Part shown: positions 13,272-23,701 of the stretch, piece by piece
Position numbering within the stretch: position 1 is the first letter of the stretch
How the letters are laid out: the number at the start of each line of letters is the position of its first letter
NCBI RefSeq assembly: GCF_000004195.4
Contig: NC_030685.2
Coordinates: 55,582,516-55,646,515, forward strand
DNA from: Xenopus tropicalis
Lineage: Eukaryota; Chordata; Amphibia; Anura; Pipidae
Length of the DNA: 64,000 nt
Reading direction: 5' to 3'
Position numbers and translations under genes: made by a program
Notes under the pieces: model-generated
Database searches by the model: none
Told to the model about the DNA's origin: nothing
The model's input: the letters and a program-made list of their open reading frames with translations, nothing else

Positions 13272-14580
13272 TGTGGTTTAAGGACTGGACTCTGCAGTTC
13301 AGGACAGCATCTGGGTTTTTACTGCAATATGACAAACGGTCTGCCAACAAATTGGGCCTCAAACATAGTCAGGACTTTTTACTGGGAAAAAAACTCCACT
13401 AATTCTGAAAGAGGTTGAAGTGATTCCAGTCCAACCTCAGAGCCGTATCGGCACACATCTCTAAAAAGCATTGATCAAATGCCCCTATCTGTCCCTATAG
13501 CACTTCCATGGCATTCTTGGGAAAGCTTCACGTGTTAGTGTGATGTATGGGTCAGCCTAAAACCTTGAAGGGTTCCGGGTGAGGTTTGAGTACCCTGGAA
13601 ATGGAGCTGCCATTTTAAGTCGGGTGCTGGGTAATTATTGCCCCAGATCCCCAGCAAAATGGGTGGGTCAAAGAGCTTAATTTTTTACCCTTGGGAAAGG
13701 ATAGCTATCAGGGATTCCAGCCAACTCCCTCCCAAGGCCAGAAGTTTTTTTCGCCAAGCTGAAAGTCGTCTGAATATGTTTGCGCCGGAGGCCCAATTCT
13801 GTTGCAAGACAGTTGTGATTGAAAATCATTGCAGCTTTAAATTACCAATCCATGAAATACTTCATATCCTGAACATAACAGTAGTCCCAGTGCATGCAAA
13901 ACCTATATACACCACACAAGTGAGTACTTCGAGGTGTATCCAAATTAAGCCTGTACATGATTACGAACTGTTATTAGTCTTCCACCTTTGTCATTCATGC
14001 ATCTTATGTGTAATTTATGTCATATTATGATGTTCTAATATTTAACATATTGAGCATTTTCCTTTAAGGGTTCAGCCAGTTTGAAGAACATTTCAGCCAT
14101 AACTCAAAGTACAGTTAACAAGTCATCTCTTTTTTTAGTAACATGATCGATTAATAATTGTATGCCATTGATGATATACTTCATTAACCAAAACTGTTAA
14201 TAACACATAAAACGACCCCAAACCCCCGCAGAAATGTACTTTAACTTAAATAACTGCCAAATTTAGTAAAATGGGAGTAGTTATTTTGGGGTATGGTCGC
14301 AAATAAATGGAGTGCGTCAGAAAAAAAATTCATTTTATTTATAATATTATTTATGTTAGTATAATGCCAATCTGCCCTTACTTATGTTATTGGGAGAACA
14401 CTTGGTAAAAATCTCTGCTTGCCTTATTTTTGCTCTGAATAATCTTTGCAGCCTGTCGTATTCGATATAGACGTATATTTTATTTACTGTTATGTTTTTA
14501 GCCTGTAGCTGCCGTATTCTACAAATGCCTGTCAATAAGATATTATCTGTTATCACCCGTTGATTTATCATATGTGGCAT
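13272..14580. other. Non-satellite island, no recognised gene
   Basis: Mixed-composition sequence becoming AT-rich after ~14030. An open frame of 130 codons at 13638-14030 has no recognisable domain, no splice context that I can support, and a low-complexity tail, so I do not call it a gene. No repeat family is recognised with confidence. A short 'taattattgccccag' near 13631 resembles the satellite hairpin stem but is too short to call. Confidence 0.5.
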
Positions 14581-14585
14581 TATAT

Positions 14586-14650
14586 AGGGGACGGCTCTCG
14601 CTGCCTTGCAACACAGGGTTCCTGAGTTTGATTTCTGATTAAAGAGGTCG
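14586..14650 (+). mobile_element. Possible tRNA-derived SINE head fragment
   Basis: The stretch 'gctctcgctgccttgcaaca' followed by 'gggttcctgagtttgattt' resembles the second half of the tRNA-like head common in fish and frog SINEs ('gctgccttgcagc... ggtcctgagttcgattcc'). 'GAGTTTGATTTC' fits a degenerate B box. No convincing A box is seen upstream, so it is a decayed fragment at best. The call rests on remembered family sequence and needs a repeat-library search. Confidence 0.4.
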
Positions 14651-14836
14651 CGTTTACTTTAAATTAACGTGAGCTATAATGTAGGACAGTTCTTTTTTCA
14701 GTTATTAACTTTTTTTTGTTATTGGCTGCCCCTCTGTTAGTTTGGTGTTCAGCCATGACGGTTATGGTTGCTAGGGTTCTTATTTACCTTTAGCAACCAG
14801 GAGGGTGCCCGATTTAATGAAAAACTGAAATATGTG

Positions 14837-15417
14837 ACAGGTGTATTTGGGATCCCTTATCCAGAAACCCGTTATCCAGGAAAGCTCCGATTACAGAAGC
14901 CTGTCTCCCATAGACTCAATTAATCAAAATAATTCAGAATTTTAAACTGACTTTCCTTCCTTTCATCTGCTTTAAGTAATTAAAACTGTACCTTGTAATT
15001 GATCGCCCAAACTAAGATATAATACCTTATTGGGGGGAGGGCAAGAAACAAGCCCTATTTGGGTTTTATTTTAAATGGTTTAAATTATTCCCTCTTTCTC
15101 CTGTAATAATTAAAAACAGTACCTGTACTTGATCCAACTAAGATATTTTAATTTACCCCTATTGGGGCAGAACAGCCCCTATTGTGTTTATTTAAGTGGA
15201 TTAAATGATTCCCTTTTTCCTGTTAATAATAAAAACTGTACCTGTAATTGATCCCAGCCTAAGAATAATTAATTCTTATTGGAGGCAAAACATCCACTGG
15301 GTTTATTAATGTTTAATTATTTTTTAGTGACTTAAGGTATGGAGATCCAAAGTTATGAAAGACCCCTTATCGAAACCTCGTCGCCGAGCATTCTGGATAC
15401 ACGGGTCCTATACTGTA
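14837..15417 (+). mobile_element. Xenopus-type non-autonomous DNA transposon (MITE), family 1, diverged full-length copy
   Basis: Starts near 'acaggtgtatttgggatccc' and ends near 'acgggtcctatactgta'. Reversing the right end gives 'tacagtataggacccgtgta', so the termini are imperfect inverted repeats. The inside holds three tandem copies of a ~120-130 bp block marked by 'taaaactgtacc' near 14981, 15111 and 15231. No transposase is present. I recognise the sequence as a very common Xenopus repeat. Its right end is the same sequence that is embedded in every type A satellite unit. Confidence 0.85.
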
Positions 15418-15475
15418 TAATGGAGCGTGCCACTGAATACGGCAAAAAGAGATTGTGGAAATGTAGCCTCCGACA
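15418..15475 (+). other. Segment sharing homology with the satellite unit beyond the transposon end
   Basis: Directly after the MITE, 'gagcgtgccactgaatacgg' and 'ttgtggaaatgtagcc' align with the satellite sequence that follows its own MITE end ('gagctgcccctgaaagtgc', then 'gatttgtggggaaatgtagcc', at 2570-2617 in U1). The similarity therefore continues about 50 bp past the transposon terminus. It may mark a related donor locus, or the family may have a longer end than I assumed. Confidence 0.6.
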
Positions 15476-15489
15476 GTAATTATTTTTGT

Positions 15490-15632
15490 CTCTGTCAGTG
15501 AGCCCCATCTGAAAGCTAGATAGAGCATTTTAGGGAACGCAAATAATAATAAAAAAAAAGTATAGAAAAAGGCAAGATTATAAGACCAATTGAAAATTTG
15601 CTATAAAAAAGGACATTTCTACTAAAAGTTTG
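15490..15632 (-). mobile_element. Xenopus MITE family 2, partial copy, minus strand
   Basis: 'gtcagtgagccccatctgaa' followed by 'agaccaattgaaaatttgct' and 'actaaaagtt' is the reverse-strand end half of an abundant Xenopus inverted-repeat element whose core reads 'gggtcactgacccc'. It lies head to head with the fuller copy starting at ~15680. Confidence 0.7.
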
Positions 15633-15679
15633 GGCCTTCTTTGACTACCCCAGTCCCCCCATGTTTCAAAAAAAACGCC

Positions 15680-16111
15680 AGGGGTGGGTCACCTTTATTA
15701 TTAACTTTTAGTATGTCATAGAATGACATATCCTGCAACTTTGCAATTGGCCTTTATATTATTCTTTTTATTTATTTTTATTATTGCCTTGTACTTTCTA
15801 CATCTTTCCAACTTTCAAAGGGGGTCACTGACCCCGCTGCCACCAAAAACAATTTCTCTGTGATTTGTACAATTGTATTTTATGGTTACTTTTAGCATTC
15901 ATCTGTATACCACTGGCCTGGTTGCTAAGGCTAAACAAGACCCTAGCAACCAGCATAGCTGCCCTAAAATCTATAACTGAGAGCTGATGAACAAAAAGCT
16001 TAACTGAAAAACCACAAAACATAAAAAATGAAGACCAAATGCAAATTGCTCAGAATATCAGTGTCTACAGCATCACTAACAGTTAAATTTAAAAGGGGAA
16101 CTGCCCCTTAT
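15680..16111 (+). mobile_element. Xenopus MITE family 2, near full-length copy
   Basis: Left end 'aggggtgggtcaccttta' and 'aacttttagtatgtcataga'. The core has 'gggggtcactgaccccgctg' and paired 'ctggttgctaagg' / 'accctagcaaccagc'. The right end has 'agttaaatttaaaagggg' and 'ctgcccctta'. Ends are imperfect inverted repeats, with no coding capacity. Recognised from memory as one of the commonest Xenopus repeats, and one of the main reasons for the host call. Confidence 0.8.
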
Positions 16112-16405
16112 AACTGGGTCCTGCATTAAAACTGATTGTTAGCCTGTGAGTAAGGTGTAGTGAGTGTTCATGAGGCACAGTTGATGCTTCATTGTTTATT
16201 AGCATCCCACGGCGGTTGGAAGAATTTCTTCTAGATACATTAAAACCACTACAAAAAGCTACCCTTGCGTGGAAATTGGAATAATTTCTCACCCTTTCAA
16301 CAGCATTTAAAAGCCCATCCAAAATGAATTAAGATCTTGCTTCCCTGCCAGTTCTGCTGGTTTGGAAATAAACTGTCCGGTGCTAGTGCCCACTCCCCTA
16401 GCCAA

Positions 16406-16420
16406 CCACCAGGGGGAGAG
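16406..16420 (+). promoter_or_regulatory. CTCF-like motif (weak)
   Basis: CCACCAGGGGGAGAG matches the vertebrate CTCF core (CCASYAGRGGGCRS) except for A in place of C after the G run. It stands ~675 bp from the start of the right satellite block. Such matches occur by chance, and occupancy is unknown. Confidence 0.35.
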
Positions 16421-16547
16421 CAATTTGAACCTTGAAATGAAGACTAAATGAAATGAAGGTGTGAAAAGAAAGCAATACCCAATAAGGAATACCAAATAAA
16501 AATGAATATTCATAATCACTCACAGAATATAAAAAGCTAAACAAACA

Positions 16548-16857
16548 TACAGCATAGGACCATTATCCAGGGAATGCACCTTGGGACCTGGGGTTTTCCA
16601 GATAAGGGTCTTTCCGTGAATTGGATTGTCCTACCTGAAGTTCTACTAAAAAAATTATTATTGTTTCAATAAGCGAATCTTAGTTGGGAATCAAGTACAA
16701 GTTCTTTTTATTATTACAGAGAAAAAAGGAAACCATTTTTAACTAAATGTGATATCATTTGTTTACAATGGAGTCTATGAGGAGATGGGCCTTTCCATAC
16801 ATTCGGAACGTTTCTGGATAACTGGGTTTCGGATAAGGCGGTTCTGATTACCTGTAC
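16548..16857 (-). mobile_element. Xenopus MITE family 1, short copy, minus strand
   Basis: Reads 'gggacctggggttttccaga' then 'gggtctttccgtgaattgga' at the left and 'ctggataactgggtttcgga' with 'cctgtac' at the right, i.e. the reverse strand of the family at 14837-15417. It has a single internal block rather than three. The two copies face each other across ~1.1 kb. Confidence 0.8.
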
Positions 16858-17093
16858 AAAATAAAATAATAATGACTAAATAACAAAAAGCTGCTTCAGA
16901 ATAGTTGCAAAAATTCATATAAAGGGAAAATTATTCAGTTTCATTTCTCATTTAAAATTCTTTTAATTTATTTCCTCGCAGTTGTATGATATTTATTCTT
17001 GTAGAAGCCGTGTTACCCGCTATCAGGGAGTACGATGCGCCGATGGCACCGCAGTGCGCAAGTTAGGTCAGCATTGCGCAGATGCACTATTCT
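16858..17093. other. Non-satellite sequence up to the array boundary
   Basis: AT-rich to ~17000, then a short GC-richer stretch (17030-17090) with three TGCGCA-like words ('gtgcgcaag', 'ttgcgcaga', 'gatgcgccg'). At 17091 the sequence passes directly into the satellite centre element. No gene or promoter is supported. Confidence 0.5.
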
Positions 17094-20000
17094 GCCTTTT
17101 AATAATAAAGGCAAACTAAGCGCTGGCAAACGTTCTCTTTGTACACTTGAAAAAGGAGAGATTTTTCAGGTTTCTCTCTCTGTGACATCACAGTCTGCAC
17201 TTGTTTCCCAGTTTCTCTTCTCTGCACTTGTTTCCCAGTTTCTCTCTCTGTGACATCACAGACAGTCTGCACTTGTATCCCAATTTCACTCTCTGTGACA
17301 TCACAGTCTGCACTTGTTTCCCAGTTAATCTCTCTGTGACATCACAGTCTGCACTTGTTTCCCAGTTTCTCTCATTGTGACATCACAGTCTGCATTTGAA
17401 TCCCAGTTTCTCTGTCTCTGTGACATCACAGACAGTCTGCACTTCTTTCCCAGTTTCTCCCTCTGTGACATCACCAGTCTGCCCTTGTTTCCCAGTTTCT
17501 CTCTCTGTGACATCACAGTCTGCACTTGAATCACAGTTTCTCTCTCTCTGTGACATCCCAGACAGTCTGCACTTGTATCCCTCTCTGTGACATCACAGTC
17601 TGCATTTGTTTCCCAGTTTCTCTCTCTGTGACATCACAGTCTGCACTTGTTTCCCAGTTTCTCTCTTTGTGGCATCACAGTCTGCACTTGTTTCCCAGTT
17701 TCTCTCTTTGTGACATCACAGTCTGCACCTTCTGGGGCAATTAACCTCCCACCCCTGCAGGGGCAATTAACCGCCCACCCCTCAGAATAGTCATAGCACC
17801 CGATTCCCGAATAAGCCGCACGCTTTTACACCTCATTCATGGGTCTACGACAAACGGTGGTTAATTACCCCCTGCTGGGGCAATTAACCACCCACCCCTC
17901 AGAAAATTCATAGCACCCCATTCCCAAATAAGCCGCACGGTTTGACACCTCATTCATGGGTCTACGACAAACCGGTGGTTAATTACCCCCTGCTGGGCAA
18001 TTAAAACGCCCCACCCCTAGAAAAGTCATACCACCCCATTCCCGAACAAGCCGCACGGTTTGGACACCTCATTCATGGGTCTACGACAAATGGTGGTTAA
18101 TTGCCCCTGCTGGGCAATTAACACCACCCACCCCTTGGAAAAGTCATAAGCACCCCATTCTCGAATAAGCCGCACGGTTTGACACCTCATTCATGGGTCT
18201 ACGACAAACGGTGGTTAATTACCCCCTGCTGGGGCAATTAAGCCGCCCACCCCCTAGGAAAGTCATAGCAGCCCATTCCTGAATAAGCCGCACAGTTTGA
18301 CACCTCATTCGTGCGTCCAGGACAAAAGGTCGTTAATTGCCCCCTGCTGGGGCAATTAAACCGCCCACCCCCTAGAAAAGTCATAGAACCCCATTCCCGA
18401 ATCAGCCGCACGGTTTGACACCTCATTCATGGGTCTACAACAAACAGTAGTTAATTGCCCCCTGCTGGGGCAATTAAACCGCCCACCCCCTAGAAAAGTC
18501 ATACCACCCCATTCCCGAACAAGCCGCACGGTTTGACACCTCATTCATGGGTCTACGACAAATGGTGGTTAATTGCCCCCTGCTGGGGCAATTAACACCG
18601 CCCACCCCTTGGAAAAGTCAAAGCACCCCATTCCCGAATAAGCCGCACGGTTTGACACCTCATTCATGGGTCTACGACAAAATGTGGTTTATTGCCCCTG
18701 CTGGGGGCCATTAACACCGCCCACCTGCCTTGGAAAAGCCATAGCACCCCATTCCCGAACAAGCCGCACAGTTTGACACCTCATTCATGGTCTATGACAA
18801 ATGGTTGTTAATTGCCCCCTGCTGGGGCAATTAACACCGCCCACCCCTTGGAAAAGCCATAGCACCCCCATTCCCAGAATAAGCCGCACAGTTTGACACC
18901 TCATTCATGGGTCTACGACAAAATGTGGTTTATTGCCCCCTGCTGGGGCAATTAACCTCCAACCTTTGCTGGGGCAATTCACCGCCCGCCTCTAGAGAAG
19001 TCATAGAACCCCACTCCCGAATCAGCCGCACGGTTTGACACCTCATTCATGGGTCTACGACAAACGGTAGTTAATTGCCCCCTGCTGGGGCAATTAAACC
19101 GCCCACCCCCTAGAAAAGTCATAGCACCCCATTCCCGAACAAGCCGCACGGTTTGACACCTCATTCATGGGTCTACGACAAAATGTGGTTTATTGCCCCC
19201 TGCTGGGGCAATTAACCGCCCACCCCTCAGAAAAGTCATAGCACCCCATACTGGAGGCAAAATAATCCCATTGGGTTTCATTAATGTTTAAATTATTTTT
19301 AGTTGACTTAAGGTATGGAGATCCAAATTAAAGAAAGAAACTCCAGGTCCCGAGCATTCTGGGTAACAGGTCCCATACCTGTATCATAAATCGTGAGCTG
19401 CCCCTGAAAGTGCAAAATAGAGGATTTGTGGGGAAATGTAGCCATTGAAAAGGTCATAACGACAACCCATTTATGGGCCAAGCGGTCACCGGGACAGAGG
19501 GAGGTTAAGTGACTTCTGTCCAGGGGTCACAAGGGCGTAACCTGTGGTGAGGCATATTTCTAGCTATGGGGGGACTAGAAACTACTGGCTGGCTGGCTGG
19601 CTGGCATGCTTAAGGCGGGTGCCTTGACCACTAGGCTACGCTTGGCTCCTCCCACTTGTAGGATGTTTTTTTTCGTCCGCTTGTCATCGTCATGTTGGCA
19701 GTTGGCCTATCCTGACTGCCGACTGAATGAAATGAAGGATTGTAGCGCAGAGAGGGAATGTTTTAGAAACGTGAAACTTACCACATTTGAAGAGGTTTAA
19801 AACCTGTGTCAGAAGATACCCCGCACGAGGGTATACGTTTTACCCCCGGGGCAAGAGAGGTCCCCAAATTTGCCCCATTGACTAATAATGGGGATTGTGG
19901 CGAATAACTAGTTTGTCGTAGACCCATGAATGAGGTGTCAAACGGTGCGGCTTATTCGGGAATGGGGTGCTATGACTTTTCTGAGGGGTGGGCGGTTAAT

Positions 20001-20261
20001 TGCCCCAGCAAGGGGGAAATTAACCGCCCATAGACTTAACATTGAGACCCCAGCAGGGGGCAATTAACCACCGTTTGTCGTAGACCCACGAATGAGGTGT
20101 CAAACCGAGCGGCGTATTCGGGAATGGGGTGCTATGACTTTTCTCAGGGGTGGGCGGTTAATTGCCCCAGCAGGGGGCAATTAACCACCTTTTGTCGTAG
20201 ACCCATGAATGAGGTGTCAAACTGTGCGGCTTATTCGGGAATGGGGTGCGATGACTTTTCT
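17094..20261 (+). repeat. Composite unit U6, type A, at the flank junction (3168 bp)
   Basis: Centre element 17094-17112 directly abuts non-satellite DNA. Expanded minisatellite ~17160-17728, forward monomers 17734-19246, transposon end 19247-19384, antisense SINE 19459-19655 with (TGGC)5, once-per-unit segment 19656-19910, reverse monomers 19911-20261. Before the minisatellite there is a variant linker 'cttgaaaaaggagagatttt' not seen in other units. Small indels at about 17970-18130 and 18690-18900, clean in the sister unit U7, look like consensus errors. Confidence 0.88.
17160..17728 (+). repeat. 41 bp minisatellite, expanded array 1
   Basis: About 14 tandem copies of a ~38-44 bp unit built on TGTGACATCACAGTCTGCAC, then TTGTTTCCCAGTTTCTCTCT. 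Each copy holds the near-palindrome TGTGA-CA-TCACA and a (CT)n tract of variable length, and some carry an extra 'GACAG'. Ordinary units keep only two copies at this place. Confidence 0.9.
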
Positions 20262-23200
20262 GCCTTTTAATAATAAAGGCAAACTAAGCGCTGGCAAACG
20301 TTCTCTTTGTACACTTGTTTCCAGGTTTCTCTCTCTGTGACATCACAGTCTGCACTTGTTTCCCAGTTTCTCTTTCTCTGCACTTGTTTCCCAGTTTCTC
20401 TCTCTGTGACATCACAGACAGTCTGCACTTGTATCCCAATTTTCACTCTCTGTGACATCACAGTCTGCACTTGTTTCCCAGTTAATCTCTCTGTGACATC
20501 ACAGTCTGCACTTGTTTCCCAGTTTCTCTCATTGTGACATCACAGTCTGCATTTGAATCCCAGTTTCTCTGTCTCTGTGACATCACGGACAGTCTGCACT
20601 TCTTTCCCAGTTTCTCTCTCGGTGACATCACAGTCTGCACTTGTTTCCCAGTATCTCTCTCTGCGACATCACAGTCTGCACTTGTTTCTCAGTTTCTCTC
20701 TCTCTGCACTTGTTTCCCAGTTTCTCTCTCTATCTGTGACATCACAGACAGTCTACACTTGTATCCCAATTTTCTCTCTCTGTGACATCACAGTCTGCAC
20801 TTGTTTCCCAGTTTCTCTCATTGTGACATCACAGTCTGCATTTGAATCCCAGTTTCTCTGTCTCTGTGACATCACAGACAGTCTGCACTTCTTTCCCAGT
20901 TTCTCCCTCTGTGACATCACAGTCTGCCCTTGTTTCCCAGTTTCTCTCTCTGTGACATCACAGTCTGCACTTGAATCACAGTTTCTCTCTCTCTGTGACA
21001 TCCCAGACAGTCTGCACTTGTATCCCTCTCTGTGACATCACAGTCTGCATTTGTTTCCCAGTTTCTCTCTCTGTGACATCACAGTCTGCACTTGTTTCCC
21101 AGTTTCTCTCTTTGTGGCATCACAGTCTGCACTTGTTTCCCAGTTTCTCTCTTTGTGACATCACAGTCTGCACCTTCTGGGGCAATTAACCTCCCACCCC
21201 TGCAGGGGCAATTAACCGCCCACCCCTCAGAATAGTCATAGCACCCGATTCCCGAATAAGCCGCACGCTTTTACACCTCATTCATGGGTCTACGACAAAC
21301 GGTGGTTAATTACCCCCTGCTGGGGCAATTAACCACCCACCCCTCAGAAAATTCATAGCACCCCATTCCCAAATAAGCCGCACGGTTTGACACCTCATTC
21401 ATGGGTCTACGACAAACGGTGGTTAATTACCCCCTGCTGGGGCAATTAAACTGCCCACCCCCTAGAAAAGTCATACCACCCCATTCCCGAACAAGCCGCA
21501 CGGTTTGACACCTCATTCATGGGTCTACGACAAATGGTGGTTAATTGCCCCCTGCTGGGGCAATTAACACCACCCACCCCTTGGAAAAGTCATAGCACCC
21601 CATTCTCGAATAAGCCGCACGGTTTGACACCTCATTCATGGGTCTACGACAAACGGTGGTTAATTACCCCCTGCTGGGGCAATTAAGCCGCCCACCCCCT
21701 AGGAAAGTCATAGCAGCCCATTCCTGAATAAGCCGCACAGTTTGACACCTCATTCGTGCGTCCAGGACAAAAGGTCGTTAATTGCCCCCTGCTGGGGCAA
21801 TTAAACCGCCCACCCCCTAGAAAAGTCATAGAACCCCATTCCCGAATCAGCCGCACGGTTTGACACCTCATTCATGGGTCTACAACAAACAGTAGTTAAT
21901 TGCCCCCTGCTGGGGCAATTAAACCGCCCACCCCCTAGAAAAGTCATACCACCCCATTCCCGAACAAGCCGCACGGTTTGACACCTCATTCATGGGTCTA
22001 CGACAAATGGTGGTTAATTGCCCCCTGCTGGGGCAATTAACACCGCCCACCCCTTGGAAAAGTCAAAGCACCCCATTCCCGAATAAGCCGCACGGTTTGA
22101 CACCTCATTCATGGGTCTACGACAAAATGTGGTTTATTGCCCCCTGCTGGGGCAATTAACACCGCCCACCCCTTGGAAAAGCCATAGCACCCCATTCCCG
22201 AACAAGCCGCACAGTTTGACACCTCATTCATGGGTCTATGACAAATGGTTGTTAATTGCCCCCTGCTGGGGCAATTAACACCGCCCACCCCTTGGAAAAG
22301 CCATAGCACCCCATTCCCGAATAAGCCGCACAGTTTGACACCTCATTCATGGGTCTACGACAAAATGTGGTTTATTGCCCCCTGCTGGGGCAATTAACCT
22401 CCAACCTTTGCTGGGGCAATTCACCGCCCGCCTCTAGAGAAGTCATAGAACCCCACTCCCGAATCAGCCGCACGGTTTGACACCTCATTCATGGGTCTAC
22501 GACAAACGGTAGTTAATTGCCCCCTGCTGGGGCAATTAAACCGCCCACCCCCTAGAAAAGTCATAGCACCCCATTCCCGAACAAGCCGCACGGTTTGACA
22601 CCTCATTCATGGGTCTACGACAAAATGTGGTTTATTGCCCCCTGCTGGGGCAATTAACCGCCCACCCCTCAGAAAAGTCATAGCACCCCATACTGGAGGC
22701 AAAATAATCCCATTGGGTTTCATTAATGTTTAAATTATTTTTAGTTGACTTAAGGTATGGAGATCCAAATTAAAGAAAGAAACTCCAGGTCCCGAGCATT
22801 CTGGGTAACAGGTCCCATACCTGTATCATAAATCGTGAGCTGCCCCTGAAAGTGCAAAATAGAGGATTTGTGGGGAAATGTAGCCATTGAAAAGGTCATA
22901 ACGACAACCCATTTATGGGCCAAGCGGTCACCGGGACAGAGGGAGGTTAAGTGACTTCTGTCCAGGGGTCACAAGGGCGTAACCTGTGGTGAGGCATATT
23001 TCTAGCTATGGGGGGACTAGAAACTACTGGCTGGCTGGCTGGCTGGCATGCTTAAGGCGGGTGCCTTGACCACTAGGCTACGCTTGGCTCCTCCCACTTG
23101 TAGGATGTTTTTTTCGTCCGCTTGTCATCGTCATGTTGGCAGTTGGCCTATCCTGACTGCCGACTGAATGAAATGAAGGATTGTAGCGCAGAGAGGGAAT

Positions 23201-23701
23201 GTTTTAGAAACGTGAAACTTACCACATTTGAAGAGGTTTAAAACCTGTGTCAGAAGATACCCCGCACGAGGGTATACGTTTTACCCCCGGGGCAAGAGAG
23301 GTCCCCAAATTTGCCCCATTGACTAATAATGGGGATTGTGGCGAATAACTAGTTTGTCGTAGACCCATGAATGAGGTGTCAAACGGTGCGGCTTATTCGG
23401 GAATGGGGTGCTATGACTTTTCTGAGGGGTGGGCGGTTAATTGCCCCAGCAAGGGGGAAATTAACCGCCCATAGACTTAACATTGAGACCCCAGCAGGGG
23501 GCAATTAACCACCGTTTGTCGTAGACCCACGAATGAGGTGTCAAACCGAGCGGCGTATTCGGGAATGGGGTGCTATGACTTTTCTCAGGGGTGGGCGGTT
23601 AATTGCCCCAGCAGGGGCAATTAACCACCTTTTGTCGTAGACCCATGAATGAGGTGTCAAACTGTGCGGCTTATTCGGGAATGGGGTGCGATGACTTTTC
23701 T
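20262..23701 (+). repeat. Composite unit U7, type A (3440 bp)
   Basis: Centre 20262-20280, minisatellite 20311-21173, forward monomers 21179-22688, transposon end 22689-22826, SINE 22901-23097 with (TGGC)5, once-per-unit segment 23098-23351, reverse monomers 23352-23701. Its monomer part is a clean counterpart of U6, useful for recognising errors in U6. Confidence 0.9.
20311..21173 (+). repeat. 41 bp minisatellite, expanded array 2 (largest)
   Basis: About 21 copies. An internal segment ('tttgaatcccagtttctctg' ... 'gacagtctgcacttctttcc') occurs twice, near 20550 and 20840, showing duplication of a block of several copies. That block accounts for the ~290 bp excess over arrays 1 and 3. Confidence 0.88.

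Noticed and set aside
12196..13418. 360-400 codon open frames across the gap
   Set aside because: Produced by reading through 1000 N.
13625..13660. 'taattattgccccagatccc' as an ancestral monomer seed in the island
   Set aside because: Only ~10 contiguous bases match the monomer stem. Too short to separate from chance.
13638..14030. 130-codon open frame in the island
   Set aside because: No domain, no homologous feel, composition like the surrounding non-coding sequence, and no start or splice context that I can support.
18481..18500. CCCTAGAAAAGTCATA resembling the piggyBac terminal repeat, with TTAA words nearby
   Set aside because: About ten bases of similarity, no TTAA directly at the end, no paired inverted terminus at a sensible distance. 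TTAA here belongs to the hairpin stem.
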